Assembly: GCA_905480595.1 (NCBI GenBank)
Contig: CAJQQY010000280.1
Coordinates: 1 to 39,475, forward strand
DNA length: 39,475 nucleotides
From: an uncultured Saprospiraceae bacterium
GTDB taxonomy: Bacteria > Bacteroidota > Bacteroidia > Chitinophagales > Saprospiraceae
Direction of reading: 5' to 3'
Shown: piece by piece, positions 25,164-33,805 of the stretch
Numbering within the stretch: the stretch's first letter is position 1
Layout of the letters: every line of letters starts with the position of its first letter
Position numbers and translations under genes: made by a program
The notes under the pieces: generated by a model
Told to the model about the DNA's origin: nothing
What the model saw: only the letters and a program-made list of their open reading frames with translations
The model's database searches: none

Positions 25164-28100
25164 TTATTTAATTACTTTAAGTATTGCTTTTTCTCCATTA
25201 TTGATTACAGAAACTAAATACATTCCTGATGGAAAACTTCTCATATCATAAGTAAATAGGCGTTCGGAAACAATCGTTCTCGACAGTATCTTTCCCGTAA
25301 GACTGTAAACTGTTATTTCATTTTCGCCTTCAGGTAATTCTATATTTAAATTATCAGTTACTGGATTTGGATAATACTTTAAGTCCATGTTTTGCAACTC
25401 CTTAATAGAAGTAAACTCTTTACAGGTACCAATTACGTATATATCTTGATTCGCAGCATTATTCTTTTCACCCGCTCCAGGGAAAGAATAGGTATAGTAA
25501 AAATAAATCCTGGTTCCTTCTGCAGCGTTAAGGGAAAAAGGCACATTTGGCGTAACAATATATCCTGGCAGATTTCCTGGATCTGTTCCATAATACAAAA
25601 TACAGGTTGGCGAACCAACACCAGGCTGAGAAGGTATAAAGGTTAAAGTCGGATTATTATCATCAGGTGAAAATAAGTAATCAAAGTCCCCATCCCAAGA
25701 TGTACCATAACAAGAAGGTGCGGGAATTATATCTACATTTACCACACTTGAAATGGTAGAGTCTCCATTATTATCATAGGCAATAGCCGTCAAAGAATAG
25801 TTTCCAATTTCAGGCATCCAATCAATATTAAATGGAGATTGTGTTACAGTAGATAAGAAGTCTCCATTAGCATAAAAATTCACTTTCTGAATACTATCAT
25901 TCAAATCTGAAGCTAATACTTCAATCGTTATCATTTCTTCTTCGTAGAATTCTGAATTATCAAATGGTGTAAGAATAGCAACTGTTGGAGCAACATTATT
26001 TGTGGTACTCGAAATAATATATACTTCATCAATATCAGTATAACTGCCATTATCAACTTCCAACTGCATTAGATATACACCTTCTATTAAGGATGAAATT
26101 TCTGGTGAAGCTGCTTGGTTATTTGAAAAGTTCAATACCGAGGGACCGTAAATTTGTGTCCAATTATAGGTTAGATTTCCTCCTCCTGGATCGCTACTTG
26201 TTGTTCCATCTAGAGTAGCAGTACTTTGAGGTAAAACAATGATTTGATTATCTCCAGCATTTGCAATTGGTTGATCATAATTTAGCGGTGAATTATACGT
26301 AAAGGTAAATGCCCCAATATTTACTTCACCATTATCAAAAAATAATCGCAATACTTGACGCCCACTTTTTAATGGGATATTGCTTACCGTCTTTGTTGCC
26401 CAACTCGACCAACTACCTGTATTATTAACAGTTATTCCAGCGCTAACTACGATACCATCTGATTCAATATTAAATGGTCCTCCTCCAGCTGAATTATCAC
26501 AAGCATATCTAAATTCGAGATCATAATTTCCAGCTTGCTGAACATCGACTGTATATTCTAACCATTCGCCTGAAGATATCCAACCAACTCCATGACCTTC
26601 TGATACATCATCAAGTGCATCAACATATTCATCTAACCTAAAGTCTCCTTGATTGGCAACAGTCAAATCAAGATAAGCAATACCATTTCCATTTCCTCCT
26701 TCAAAAATATCGTAATCACCTGCATAGAGTGTTCCTGGAATTTCAGTAGGTAATCCGTAATAAGGTACTTGATCACCAACTGTTACAACTACGATATTGG
26801 TAATAACATAATTAGTGCCTTCATAAATTCTTGCATAAAAGTTATGTTTTCCAACCGTTAAATTACCGGCTGTAATTACATAAGGCGCTTGGGTTATTTC
26901 ACCAATAAAATTTTCTCCATCATAGAATTCTACTTTGGTTGCTGTTCCATCATTTACCTCTGCGGTCAAGTCAACACTACCATCTGGATAAGCTCTTGCA
27001 AAACTAGAGGTTAGAGAACCATTTAAATTAATATCCAAACTTGTCGCTAAGGTATTTGGTGGGATTTGTAAAACATAGCCATCAGAAAAATTAACAGCAA
27101 TACTATCTGAACTATAATTTTGCCCTACATAAATGATAGAATCATTTTTATTAAAAGCCGCTGCTAATGGATGATCCGCAGTTAAGGAAGCATCCACATT
27201 TCCTAAAACATTCATAGCATGCAACCAATGATAAGTTTGAGCATCAGAAACTCCAAATTTCAAATTTCTATCTGGATATGAATCATATAAATCAATTGCT
27301 TTTTGAGGATTAACAAATGCCAAATACTCCCACATCAAATCATGCCATAAATTTACATTTGGTTCATTTATTAAAATGCCGGTGTTTTGTTCTATTTCAT
27401 TCCATAGTTTATTAACGTAATTTGTATCCTGTCCTAAATACAATGATCCTCCATGAATTGGATATAACTGAATACCGTAAGAAGCTTCAATATCACTTGT
27501 CCAAAAAGTACCATTATCATAACTATTTCCCCATACTCGAGAAACTATACTATACTGTTGTGTCGCTTGAAAATTTCGTTCATGTACATCCAACCAATAC
27601 TCTTCTATCGCTGTCTGCTCCGTCGTGTATAGATAAATTCCCAAATCTCTAATTGAATCATTACCCGTAATGGATCCCCAATGAATTAAGGAAGAATTGA
27701 ATTGCATACTTTCAGAAGTTGATTCTTGATCATTCCCTTGCGGAAAAGAGGCAAAACCATTTGCCCAACAATGCCCTGCATAAGGACTAAAATTTCTTAA
27801 AAATGGAAACAAATCATCTTGACGACTAGGGTTAGATGCATCACGAACCAACAGGTCAATCATTCCTCCCCATTCTGCTACCCAGCCCGGATTAAATTGT
27901 TCGACAAAGGAAGCTGCATGAATAAAATAGCCCCAATGAAAATGGTGATCATTGATATTTCCATCTTGCCCATGTCCCGCTGGATAACCCAACATGGCTG
28001 ACCAAGTATCATTATAGTAAAATAAAAAAGCCACCTCTCCAGCATTGTATCCTAGCCAATTTTCAAGGCGAGTTTGGACAGTTGTTCGTAATTTATTCAA

Positions 28101-29279
28101 AGCAATAGTATCACCAGTTAATTCTGCAATTCTTGCCGTTTGAATTAAACGATTCATTTCCTGGCCTTCGTTATAAGAATCTGTCCAACTGTTCAATGCA
28201 TCATTTTCTAATAGTTGAATTTTAGTTTGTAGCTGCGCAGGACTAAATCCATCGCTGTAATAATCTACATATGGTAGGGTTGGTAAAATTCCATGAAAGG
28301 TATTTTCAACGGTAAAAGTATTTCCGTTGAGTGTTTTTAATTCGCCTCTAACTGTTTGATAAGATGCTTGATCTGGCGTCGGAGAAGTTCCACTTAAGTT
28401 ATCCCATTGGTGTGGCAACAATCCCAAAAGCATAGTCGAATCAAGACCTTCTTTAACATCGGTTTCTACTAAAAATTCTGTAGTAACAATTGAAGTGGTT
28501 TCATCATAAGACCATTCAACTTTTGTTTCTGATGGAAAAACATAAGCGTATTGTTTGTACTCATTGGCAACCGTAGTGACATCAGTAGCATCCAATGGGA
28601 TGAATCCTAATGACCAATAATTTTCACCATTCAAATCAGAAGTATAAACATTTCCATTCTGCACCCAACTGCTTCCCGAAGGAGCATAAACTGCAAAATC
28701 TGCTTCATACCTTGCGTCCTCAATAATCATCATTTCATCCACAATAGTTACCGTTCCTTGATTAACTTTAATTTCTGCTACATCATCTGCATTTTTTGTA
28801 AAATAAAGAAAAGGCATTCCAATCCCCGCAGTTGTAGTAAAATTATGAGTGGAATTACTCCAATCCATTTCTACTGTCCAATCCGTAAAATCGGAAACAT
28901 TTGCAGCACTAGCATTCAACCCTGAGACGCCAACCACAACTGGTTGAATATCATCAATTACTCCCCAAGGAATATAAGTCACAACCAATCCACTATTAAC
29001 AGTTTTTAAAGTAAATGGATAATTAAATAAATTATCTGAATGTTCATTTTTCACCTTATGTGACCACCAATCATTTGTCGGAACTGGTTTATTCGCAGCC
29101 GCTCCTGACAAAAAAGGTGTCCCCTGAGGAAAAGTATTCCTCCCTGCAGCATCTACGCCAGGAAAAGTAGTAGTATAACTTCCGCTACCTACATTGACAA
29201 CTTGGCTAAATAAATTTGGAGATATTCCTAATAAAAAAAGAAAGGAAAATAAAAAATGGAGTGATCTGTTGATTTTCAT
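25164..29279 (-). CDS. GH81 endo-beta-1,3-glucanase, multidomain, T9SS-secreted
   Basis: 1371 residues. A signal peptide ends near NLFSQ (residue 26). The GH81 domain spans about 35-700: PTNDWWSHKVKNEH, NDHHFHWGYFIHAASF (443-458), FLRNFSPYAGHCWANG and GNDQESTSESMQFN, which carries the likely catalytic glutamates E519/E523. It should cleave laminarin-type or curdlan-type beta-1,3-glucan by inversion. After it come an Ig-like module (about 750-835: VEFYDGENFIGEITQAPY), a CBM6-type carbohydrate-binding module (about 850-997: GGNGNGIAYLDL, GWISSGEWLEYTVDV), a PKD-like domain (about 1003-1095: ANAGDNQIIVLPQST, LDGTTSSDPGG), a second Ig-like module (about 1100-1190: VNFYANGDFLSTVTQSPF), and a T9SS sorting domain from about residue 1300 (YYPNPVTDNLNIEL). 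It is extracellular or surface-held, for algal, fungal or plant glucan. No SusC/SusD pair is adjacent, and the gene is flanked by duplicated sequence. Confidence 0.93.
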   Translation of the reverse strand: MKINRSLHFLFSFLFLLGISPNLFSQVVNVGSGSYTTTFPGVDAAGRNTFPQGTPFLSGAAANKPVPTNDWWSHKVKNEHSDNLFNYPFTLKTVNSGLVVTYIPWGVIDDIQPVVVGVSGLNASAANVSDFTDWTVEMDWSNSTHNFTTTAGIGMPFLYFTKNADDVAEIKVNQGTVTIVDEMMIIEDARYEADFAVYAPSGSSWVQNGNVYTSDLNGENYWSLGFIPLDATDVTTVANEYKQYAYVFPSETKVEWSYDETTSIVTTEFLVETDVKEGLDSTMLLGLLPHQWDNLSGTSPTPDQASYQTVRGELKTLNGNTFTVENTFHGILPTLPYVDYYSDGFSPAQLQTKIQLLENDALNSWTDSYNEGQEMNRLIQTARIAELTGDTIALNKLRTTVQTRLENWLGYNAGEVAFLFYYNDTWSAMLGYPAGHGQDGNINDHHFHWGYFIHAASFVEQFNPGWVAEWGGMIDLLVRDASNPSRQDDLFPFLRNFSPYAGHCWANGFASFPQGNDQESTSESMQFNSSLIHWGSITGNDSIRDLGIYLYTTEQTAIEEYWLDVHERNFQATQQYSIVSRVWGNSYDNGTFWTSDIEASYGIQLYPIHGGSLYLGQDTNYVNKLWNEIEQNTGILINEPNVNLWHDLMWEYLAFVNPQKAIDLYDSYPDRNLKFGVSDAQTYHWLHAMNVLGNVDASLTADHPLAAAFNKNDSIIYVGQNYSSDSIAVNFSDGYVLQIPPNTLATSLDINLNGSLTSSFARAYPDGSVDLTAEVNDGTATKVEFYDGENFIGEITQAPYVITAGNLTVGKHNFYARIYEGTNYVITNIVVVTVGDQVPYYGLPTEIPGTLYAGDYDIFEGGNGNGIAYLDLTVANQGDFRLDEYVDALDDVSEGHGVGWISSGEWLEYTVDVQQAGNYDLEFRYACDNSAGGGPFNIESDGIVVSAGITVNNTGSWSSWATKTVSNIPLKSGRQVLRLFFDNGEVNIGAFTFTYNSPLNYDQPIANAGDNQIIVLPQSTATLDGTTSSDPGGGNLTYNWTQIYGPSVLNFSNNQAASPEISSLIEGVYLMQLEVDNGSYTDIDEVYIISSTTNNVAPTVAILTPFDNSEFYEEEMITIEVLASDLNDSIQKVNFYANGDFLSTVTQSPFNIDWMPEIGNYSLTAIAYDNNGDSTISSVVNVDIIPAPSCYGTSWDGDFDYLFSPDDNNPTLTFIPSQPGVGSPTCILYYGTDPGNLPGYIVTPNVPFSLNAAEGTRIYFYYTYSFPGAGEKNNAANQDIYVIGTCKEFTSIKELQNMDLKYYPNPVTDNLNIELPEGENEITVYSLTGKILSRTIVSERLFTYDMRSFPSGMYLVSVINNGEKAILKVIK

Positions 29280-29370
29280 ATCAAGGTTTTTAGTTTTTCA
29301 ATAATGATCTAAACCTAGGTATAAAAATTTCAACCCTCGTTTTTAAAGCTACATCACAGCTACATCAAAT

Positions 29371-29466
29371 AATATTATTGATGTTTTATTGCGAAATAGA
29401 CACCTTGTAGTCATAAACTCTATCATTAAAATGAAGAAAAAATAGGTGAGGGAAAAGAGATTCTAA
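29371..29466 (+). pseudogene. Decayed 3'-end copy of the 2-hydroxyacid dehydrogenase gene
   Basis: Read in one frame this encodes IIDVL-LRNRHLV, then SIIKMKKK, a TAG, then VREKRF and TAA. The intact gene ends VIDILQTELMRNMQLAG, SISKINKK, HVREKRF and TAA. The last 23 bases including the stop match at 21 of 23 positions, and the two differences fall at codon third positions (AGA/AGG, TTT/TTC). Four codons (QTEL) are missing and the His codon is replaced by TAG. No start codon or upstream domain remains. The fragment runs into a palindrome pair just as the intact gene does. Confidence 0.7.
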
Positions 29467-29529
29467 GTTAGACGGATATCCTAATCCGTCAATTGTTTCC
29501 ATAAAAACGGATCTGGAGATTCGTTTTAC
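29467..29529. repeat. Second palindrome pair, diverged copy of the 25055-25121 element
   Basis: The left unit (29467-29491, GTTAGACGGATATCC...) and right unit (29505-29529, reading GTAAAACGAATCTCC on the minus strand) form an imperfect inverted repeat. Position and sequence correspond to the pair after the dehydrogenase gene, with several paired base changes. Confidence 0.65.
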
Positions 29530-29531
29530 AT

Positions 29532-30197
29532 TTAAGCAACTGGCACATTAAAGGTCTTTGCATAGCTTTCAATTATTTCTACCAAAGATTTTGAACTTTT
29601 ATCTTTTCCAAATTCTCCGTCCAAAACATCATATTCCACCTCCGCAGTTAACTTTCGATAATCCACCTCATCAACCAAATCAAAATCTAATTCAAAATCT
29701 TTTTCCAAACCAATCAAACGAAGTTTTTCATTTTCCAAATCAATTCGGCTCAAATCTGCCCAATTCCATTTGTCAATAAAATAATCATCGTAAGAAAAAG
29801 AGTCATCATCCAAGTAAATAGTCGGATTAGAATTCAATACAATTTGCGCCCAATAATATAACCCTAGCAAAGTAATCACCAAGGTATCTACACTTCTCAA
29901 ACTCCCATAAGCTTGCACAAATCCCAAACCTAAAATTGCTAAAACAACACCTTGGATCAATAAATTATTTTGATAATCACTCTTTTTACCCAAACTAACT
30001 ATATTGATATTTCCTTTCAATCGATAAAAAAGTACTCGTTTCAAAACCAAGTATGCGCCTATGGTAAATAAATAAATCTTCAATGAAGTAATATAATAAT
30101 CAGCAAATGCAACATTAGTTCTCAATGCATCACTCATTAACATGAAAACTCCTAAACCAAGAAATAACCATATAGCATTTGTAAGAATTTTAAACAT
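29532..30197 (-). CDS. Membrane protein of unknown function
   Basis: 221 residues from the ATG at 30195-30197 (MFKILTNAIWLFLGLGVFML); an in-frame ATG 63 bases upstream would add a non-family-like stretch. Four hydrophobic segments lie at about 6-22, 38-55, 85-105 and 108-125. Then comes a soluble C-terminal domain (about 128-221) with acidic strands such as PTIYLDDDSFSYDD and WNWADLSRIDLENEKLRLI, which resembles a bacterial PH-like fold after a membrane domain. It is probably an inner membrane protein with the tail in the cytoplasm. Function unknown. It is divergent from the mutarotase-like gene. Confidence 0.72.
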   Translation of the reverse strand: MFKILTNAIWLFLGLGVFMLMSDALRTNVAFADYYITSLKIYLFTIGAYLVLKRVLFYRLKGNINIVSLGKKSDYQNNLLIQGVVLAILGLGFVQAYGSLRSVDTLVITLLGLYYWAQIVLNSNPTIYLDDDSFSYDDYFIDKWNWADLSRIDLENEKLRLIGLEKDFELDFDLVDEVDYRKLTAEVEYDVLDGEFGKDKSSKSLVEIIESYAKTFNVPVA

Positions 30198-30394
30198 AAT
30201 TTGGAACTTTTGAATAACGAAGTCGAAAATTAAACGATTATTTACCAAAAAGAAACTCATTCCTTTCAGTTAACAACTCATTATGATTAATTAACACCCA
30301 CTTATAGAAAAAACGCTTTTTTCCATTTAAAATATACATGCATCTTTTTTATTTTTAACCATTCGTAAGTTTAATTTATTCTGAAATTCTTAAT

Positions 30395-31279
30395 ATGGGA
30401 CATATACTTAAAAACAAAAATCTGGAAATTCAAATTGACCTTCCTCTTCAAAATTATAATTTTTCACGATTTGATTGGACTGGAAAAATTGTGAAAATAA
30501 AATTTAAAAATATGCTTTTATCAAGTGTCGAAAGAACTGATTGCGAAAATGGGCATTTGTTTGGAAAAGGATTTTATAACGAATTTGGAATTGATCATGC
30601 CCTAGGATTTGAAGAAACCAAAACAGGTGATTGGTTTCACAAAATAGGCGTTGGCCTTTTAAAAAAAGATGACCAGCCTTATCTGTTTAGTAAAAAATAC
30701 GAGGTCAAGCCAGCAGATTTTAAAATTGAAACAGTACTGAACAAGATCATAATTATTTGTAAATCGGAAGTGGTCAATGGCTATTCTTATATTTTAAAAA
30801 AAGAAATAAAATTACTCGAGAGTGGTTTCACCATCAAATATGACTTGCAGAATACGGGCGAAAAAAATATTATTACAGATGAATACGCCCACAATTTTGC
30901 TTCCATTAATAAGGATACAATAGGTAGTAATTATATCTTAAAATTTCCTTTTCAATTAAGGCCACAGCTTTTTGAAGAGACCGTTAACCCTGAACAAAAA
31001 GTCGAGATTAAGCAAAATGAAATAAAATTTAACGGCTCTCCTGAAAAAGAATTCTTTTTTAGTAATCTATCAGGCAATGAAAAAGTAGATGCAAATTGGG
31101 AATTAATAAACTTAAAAAGCAAAATAGGAATAAGTGAAACAGGAAGTTTTCAAACCAACAAAGTAAATCTTTGGGGATGGAAACATGTGATTAGTCCTGA
31201 ACTATTTTTTAATATATCTATTAAACCTAGTCAAGTTGTTCAATGGTCTAGAACCTATAATGTGTTTAAACTAAATTGA
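30395..31279 (+). CDS. Galactose-mutarotase-fold protein (aldose epimerase-like)
   Basis: 294 residues, all-beta, with features of the galactose mutarotase superfamily. NLEIQIDLPLQNYNFSRFDW opens the fold, EIKLLESGFTIKYDLQNTGEK is the strand pair typical of the core, and DEYAHNFASINKD carries a His at the place of a family catalytic His. The end, INLWGWKHVISPELFFNI-like (NLWGWKHVISPELF), is the usual closing strand. No signal peptide, so cytoplasmic. The catalytic Glu expected near the C-terminus of true mutarotases is not obvious, so it may bind a sugar without epimerising it. No sugar operon surrounds it. Confidence 0.65.
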   Translation: MGHILKNKNLEIQIDLPLQNYNFSRFDWTGKIVKIKFKNMLLSSVERTDCENGHLFGKGFYNEFGIDHALGFEETKTGDWFHKIGVGLLKKDDQPYLFSKKYEVKPADFKIETVLNKIIIICKSEVVNGYSYILKKEIKLLESGFTIKYDLQNTGEKNIITDEYAHNFASINKDTIGSNYILKFPFQLRPQLFEETVNPEQKVEIKQNEIKFNGSPEKEFFFSNLSGNEKVDANWELINLKSKIGISETGSFQTNKVNLWGWKHVISPELFFNISIKPSQVVQWSRTYNVFKLN

Positions 31280-31304
31280 AAAAAATCTATTGGATATAAA
31301 AGCA

Positions 31305-31556
31305 TCAATTACTACTAAAGTCGGAAGAGTTCGGATTATTCATTTTATCCGCTTCTTCATTTTCTTTTAGCTTTTGCTTTAGTTTAAGAATCTCTTTTTC
31401 CTTCGCTATAATTTCTTTTTCCTTTTGGAAATTCTTCTTTTTCTCTTCCCATTGGTTATTCCAATTTTTGTCTGCTGCCCTTTTTTGTTTTAAATATTCA
31501 TTGATAAAAAGATAGATAAAAAACAAAGGTATGGCAAAAATGAGTAGTCTGATCAT
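31305..31556 (-). CDS. Small membrane-anchored coiled-coil protein
   Basis: 83 residues. One N-terminal membrane segment (IRLLIFAIPLFFIYLFINEY) is followed by a very charged helix rich in Lys, Glu and Gln (KEKEIIAKEKEILKLKQKL), likely a coiled coil, and a short Asn/Ser tail. The gene converges on the mutarotase-like gene 25 bases away. No family recognised. Such single-pass proteins are common as uncharacterised small genes in this phylum. The start is the only reasonable ATG and the composition is consistent with a real membrane protein. Confidence 0.65.
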   Translation of the reverse strand: MIRLLIFAIPLFFIYLFINEYLKQKRAADKNWNNQWEEKKKNFQKEKEIIAKEKEILKLKQKLKENEEADKMNNPNSSDFSSN

Positions 31557-31768
31557 AACTATTTTTTTTAATCAAAAAAAATGAATTTTTATTTTTTCTA
31601 AAATTATATATTATTATTATTTTACATATCTTAGCGGCGCTCTTGCACTATGTCCATAGTCTACTTATTCTAATAATCGGGCTATTCTAAAATCACTATC
31701 TTTTTCTTCTCTACAGACGCTTAAAAACAATAAATCTTTTCGACTAAAAACGTAGAGATTAAACTCTT

Positions 31769-31803
31769 AGAGTTGCAAATAATTATTTGCAACTCTTTTT
31801 TTA
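31769..31803 (+). terminator. Perfect 14-base palindrome with T tract
   Basis: AGAGTTGCAAATAA is directly followed by its complement, then seven T residues on the plus strand. It abuts the stop codon of the minus-strand MBL gene, but its T tract faces the plus direction, where the nearest upstream plus-strand gene ends 490 bases earlier. Confidence 0.7.
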
Positions 31804-32739
31804 TAATTCAAAAATTTGCCCTTCTTCTGCAACTTGAAATCCTCGCTTTTCCACTTCCTCCCTTGCTTTACTTTCTTTTTGTAAAACAGGATTTGTATGG
31901 TTAAAATGTATAAAAAATACTTTTGACTTTTCCTCCTCAGGTATAGTATCAAAAAGAGCCATACTTTCCTCCATAAATGGATGTGGGATTAAACTCATAT
32001 CTCGCCCAGGAATTTCTCCATTTTGATAAAAAGTGCCATCCAAAAATGCATAATCAACTGACTTGATTTCATCTAAGATGCTATTTTCCCATATTCTCCA
32101 TTTATTGATATCAGGAATAAAAAGTGCGGTTTTATTTTTTCCAAAAATCTTAAACCCAACTGTCTCTGAAAATTCATCTCGATGTGGAACTTGCATTGGA
32201 GTTACTTTTATATTTTTCAAAACAATCATCGAATCATTTCGAAGCGGTTGGATTTTTATATTTTCTAATTTAACTAATTGGCTCCAAGGAGCATTTTGTT
32301 CCAACATCTCTTGCATTTTAGGCATAGCAAAAACGGGTACTTTTTTAGCCCCCATCGCCTCCCGCCCCAAATGCATCAAACCTGTATAATGTCCCATGTG
32401 GGCATGTGTCAAAAATACGCCAGCCAAGTCATATTGATCTTTTTGCAAAATATTCAACTGATCTTTTATATCTGGTGTGGCATCAAAAAGGAAACATTCA
32501 TTTGACTTTTGATCAATCACTCCGATGGAAGAAACCATTTTTCGCAAACTTTTATCACTCCAAAGATTCTTGCAACAATCTTTTTGGCAGTTGATTTGGG
32601 GAAAACCGGCATCCTGAGCTACACCTAGTATTTGAATATACGTTTCAGGTAAAACGGGTGCTGGTTCGCTTTTCTTTTTTTCTTCAGCGCAACTGAGAAA
32701 TAGAATTGCAAAAAATAAGAATGATGATATTTTTTTCAT
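31801..32739 (-). CDS. PqqB-like metallo-beta-lactamase-fold hydrolase, lipoprotein
   Basis: 312 residues. Lipoprotein signal MKKISSFLFFAILFLSC with lipidated C17. The mature part opens LGVAQDAGFPQINCQKDCC (residues about 39-56), as in PqqB and PhnP-type proteins, where these cysteines (C51, C55, C56) can hold a structural metal. The MBL motif is LTHAHMGHYTGL: H112, H114 and H117 are kept, but the Asp of HxHxDH is Gly (G116). Further metal-site candidates are VPHRDEF, FIPDINKW and FFIHFNHTNP. PqqB takes part in PQQ synthesis, but no pqqA, pqqC, pqqD or pqqE gene is present here and a lipoprotein is out of place for that role. It is better read as an uncharacterised periplasmic or surface MBL hydrolase. 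Confidence 0.85.
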   Translation of the reverse strand: MKKISSFLFFAILFLSCAEEKKKSEPAPVLPETYIQILGVAQDAGFPQINCQKDCCKNLWSDKSLRKMVSSIGVIDQKSNECFLFDATPDIKDQLNILQKDQYDLAGVFLTHAHMGHYTGLMHLGREAMGAKKVPVFAMPKMQEMLEQNAPWSQLVKLENIKIQPLRNDSMIVLKNIKVTPMQVPHRDEFSETVGFKIFGKNKTALFIPDINKWRIWENSILDEIKSVDYAFLDGTFYQNGEIPGRDMSLIPHPFMEESMALFDTIPEEEKSKVFFIHFNHTNPVLQKESKAREEVEKRGFQVAEEGQIFEL

Positions 32740-32790
32740 AAAAATGTTGTTTTGATTGATCGCAGAATTAACTCATTAAATCTAAAATAA

Positions 32791-32823
32791 AAAAAGGGTA
32801 CGACGAAACCGCCGTACCCTTTT
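32791..32823 (-). terminator. Intrinsic terminator after the Bax inhibitor-1 gene
   Basis: The arms AAAAGGGTACG and CGTACCCTTTT (perfect) have a 10-base loop; on the minus strand a run of seven T follows. It lies 23 bases past the stop at 32846, and separates that gene from the downstream MBL gene. Confidence 0.9.
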
Positions 32824-32845
32824 CTTTTTATCTTAAAAACTAAAT

Positions 32846-33640
32846 TTAGTCACCTCCTGCAAAAATCGCTACCAAGCGAATAATTTCCATGTACAACCAA
32901 ACTAGTGTGAATACTAATCCCATTCCGAAATACCATTCCATGTATTCAGGTGCTCTCATCTCTTCTCCTTTGTAGAAATTATCAAAATCCAACAAAAGAT
33001 TCAATGAAGCGATTCCGATAATCACTAAGCTAATTCCAATCCCGATTGGAGACGCTTCATGTAAAAATGGAATATTGATACCAAACATATACAATGCAAA
33101 TTCCACTAAATAAACTACCATAATCGCACCTACAGCAACTGTTACGATACTCCTAAATTTTTCTGTAACCTTGATCGTTCCAGTTTTATATAAGGTCAAC
33201 ATCACAAAGAAAATAGACATTGTGATTATGATTGCTTGTGAAATTACACCGCCTTCTGGCCCCATTGGCCCACCATAAACATACGATGCTGTACCAGCTG
33301 AAAATCCAGCTGCAATTGAAAACAAAGGTGCCCAAATATGAGATCTTTCTTTATCACGATTAGCGATAAAACTAATAGCAATAATGCCGATAAATCCAGC
33401 CCACATAAACATTGGGTTAGCAAACATATAAGCAACAACTGCTGCTGATACCATCACACCACCTAAAATAAAAGATTTATTGACTGCTCCATTTACAGTC
33501 ATTGGTTCTGAAACCACATCATATCCTGAAATATGACCATCTAATGTCTGGCTTCCTTGTGCACCTCCTTGTGCATTTTGGAAAGTGTTTTTTCCAAACA
33601 TTGGATTACTTGATTTACTGAACATGCCTCTTCTAGCCAT
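32846..33640 (-). CDS. Bax inhibitor-1/YccA-like membrane protein
   Basis: 264 residues. A soluble, Gly/Asn/Gln-rich N-terminus (about 1-50) is followed by seven hydrophobic segments. Family landmarks: VNKSFILGGVMVSAAVVAYM at the first helix, ASYVYGGPMGPEGGVISQAI between helices, LLLDFDNFYKG before the last segments and a final MEWYFGMGLVFTLVWLYMEI carrying the conserved Glu/Trp. Members of this family are calcium-leak or stress-related inner membrane proteins in bacteria, with weakly defined function. Length matches the Bacteroidota subgroup annotated as Bax inhibitor-1/YccA. It is monocistronic, with a terminator on its 3' side. Confidence 0.92.
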   Translation of the reverse strand: MARRGMFSKSSNPMFGKNTFQNAQGGAQGSQTLDGHISGYDVVSEPMTVNGAVNKSFILGGVMVSAAVVAYMFANPMFMWAGFIGIIAISFIANRDKERSHIWAPLFSIAAGFSAGTASYVYGGPMGPEGGVISQAIIITMSIFFVMLTLYKTGTIKVTEKFRSIVTVAVGAIMVVYLVEFALYMFGINIPFLHEASPIGIGISLVIIGIASLNLLLDFDNFYKGEEMRAPEYMEWYFGMGLVFTLVWLYMEIIRLVAIFAGGD

Positions 33641-33805
33641 AATATTTTTTTTTTAATTGAACAATATTTTAAATAATTAGCCAAAAATAAGGCTTTTTAT
33701 TTGATTTTAAAATAATTTTTATCTGCAAAGATTTCTTATTTCTTTGAAATCTACAGTAAAGTCTGAACAATCATTTAGACGGAAAAGTTATAGATAATCA
33801 CACTT

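Noticed and set aside
25055-29529. GH81 gene as cargo of a classical transposon
   Set aside because: No transposase gene, no matching terminal inverted repeats and no short target duplication found; only direct repeats of a gene end plus palindromes.
31801-32739. Gene as pqqB of a PQQ pathway
   Set aside because: Lipoprotein signal, altered HxHxDH and no other pqq gene nearby.
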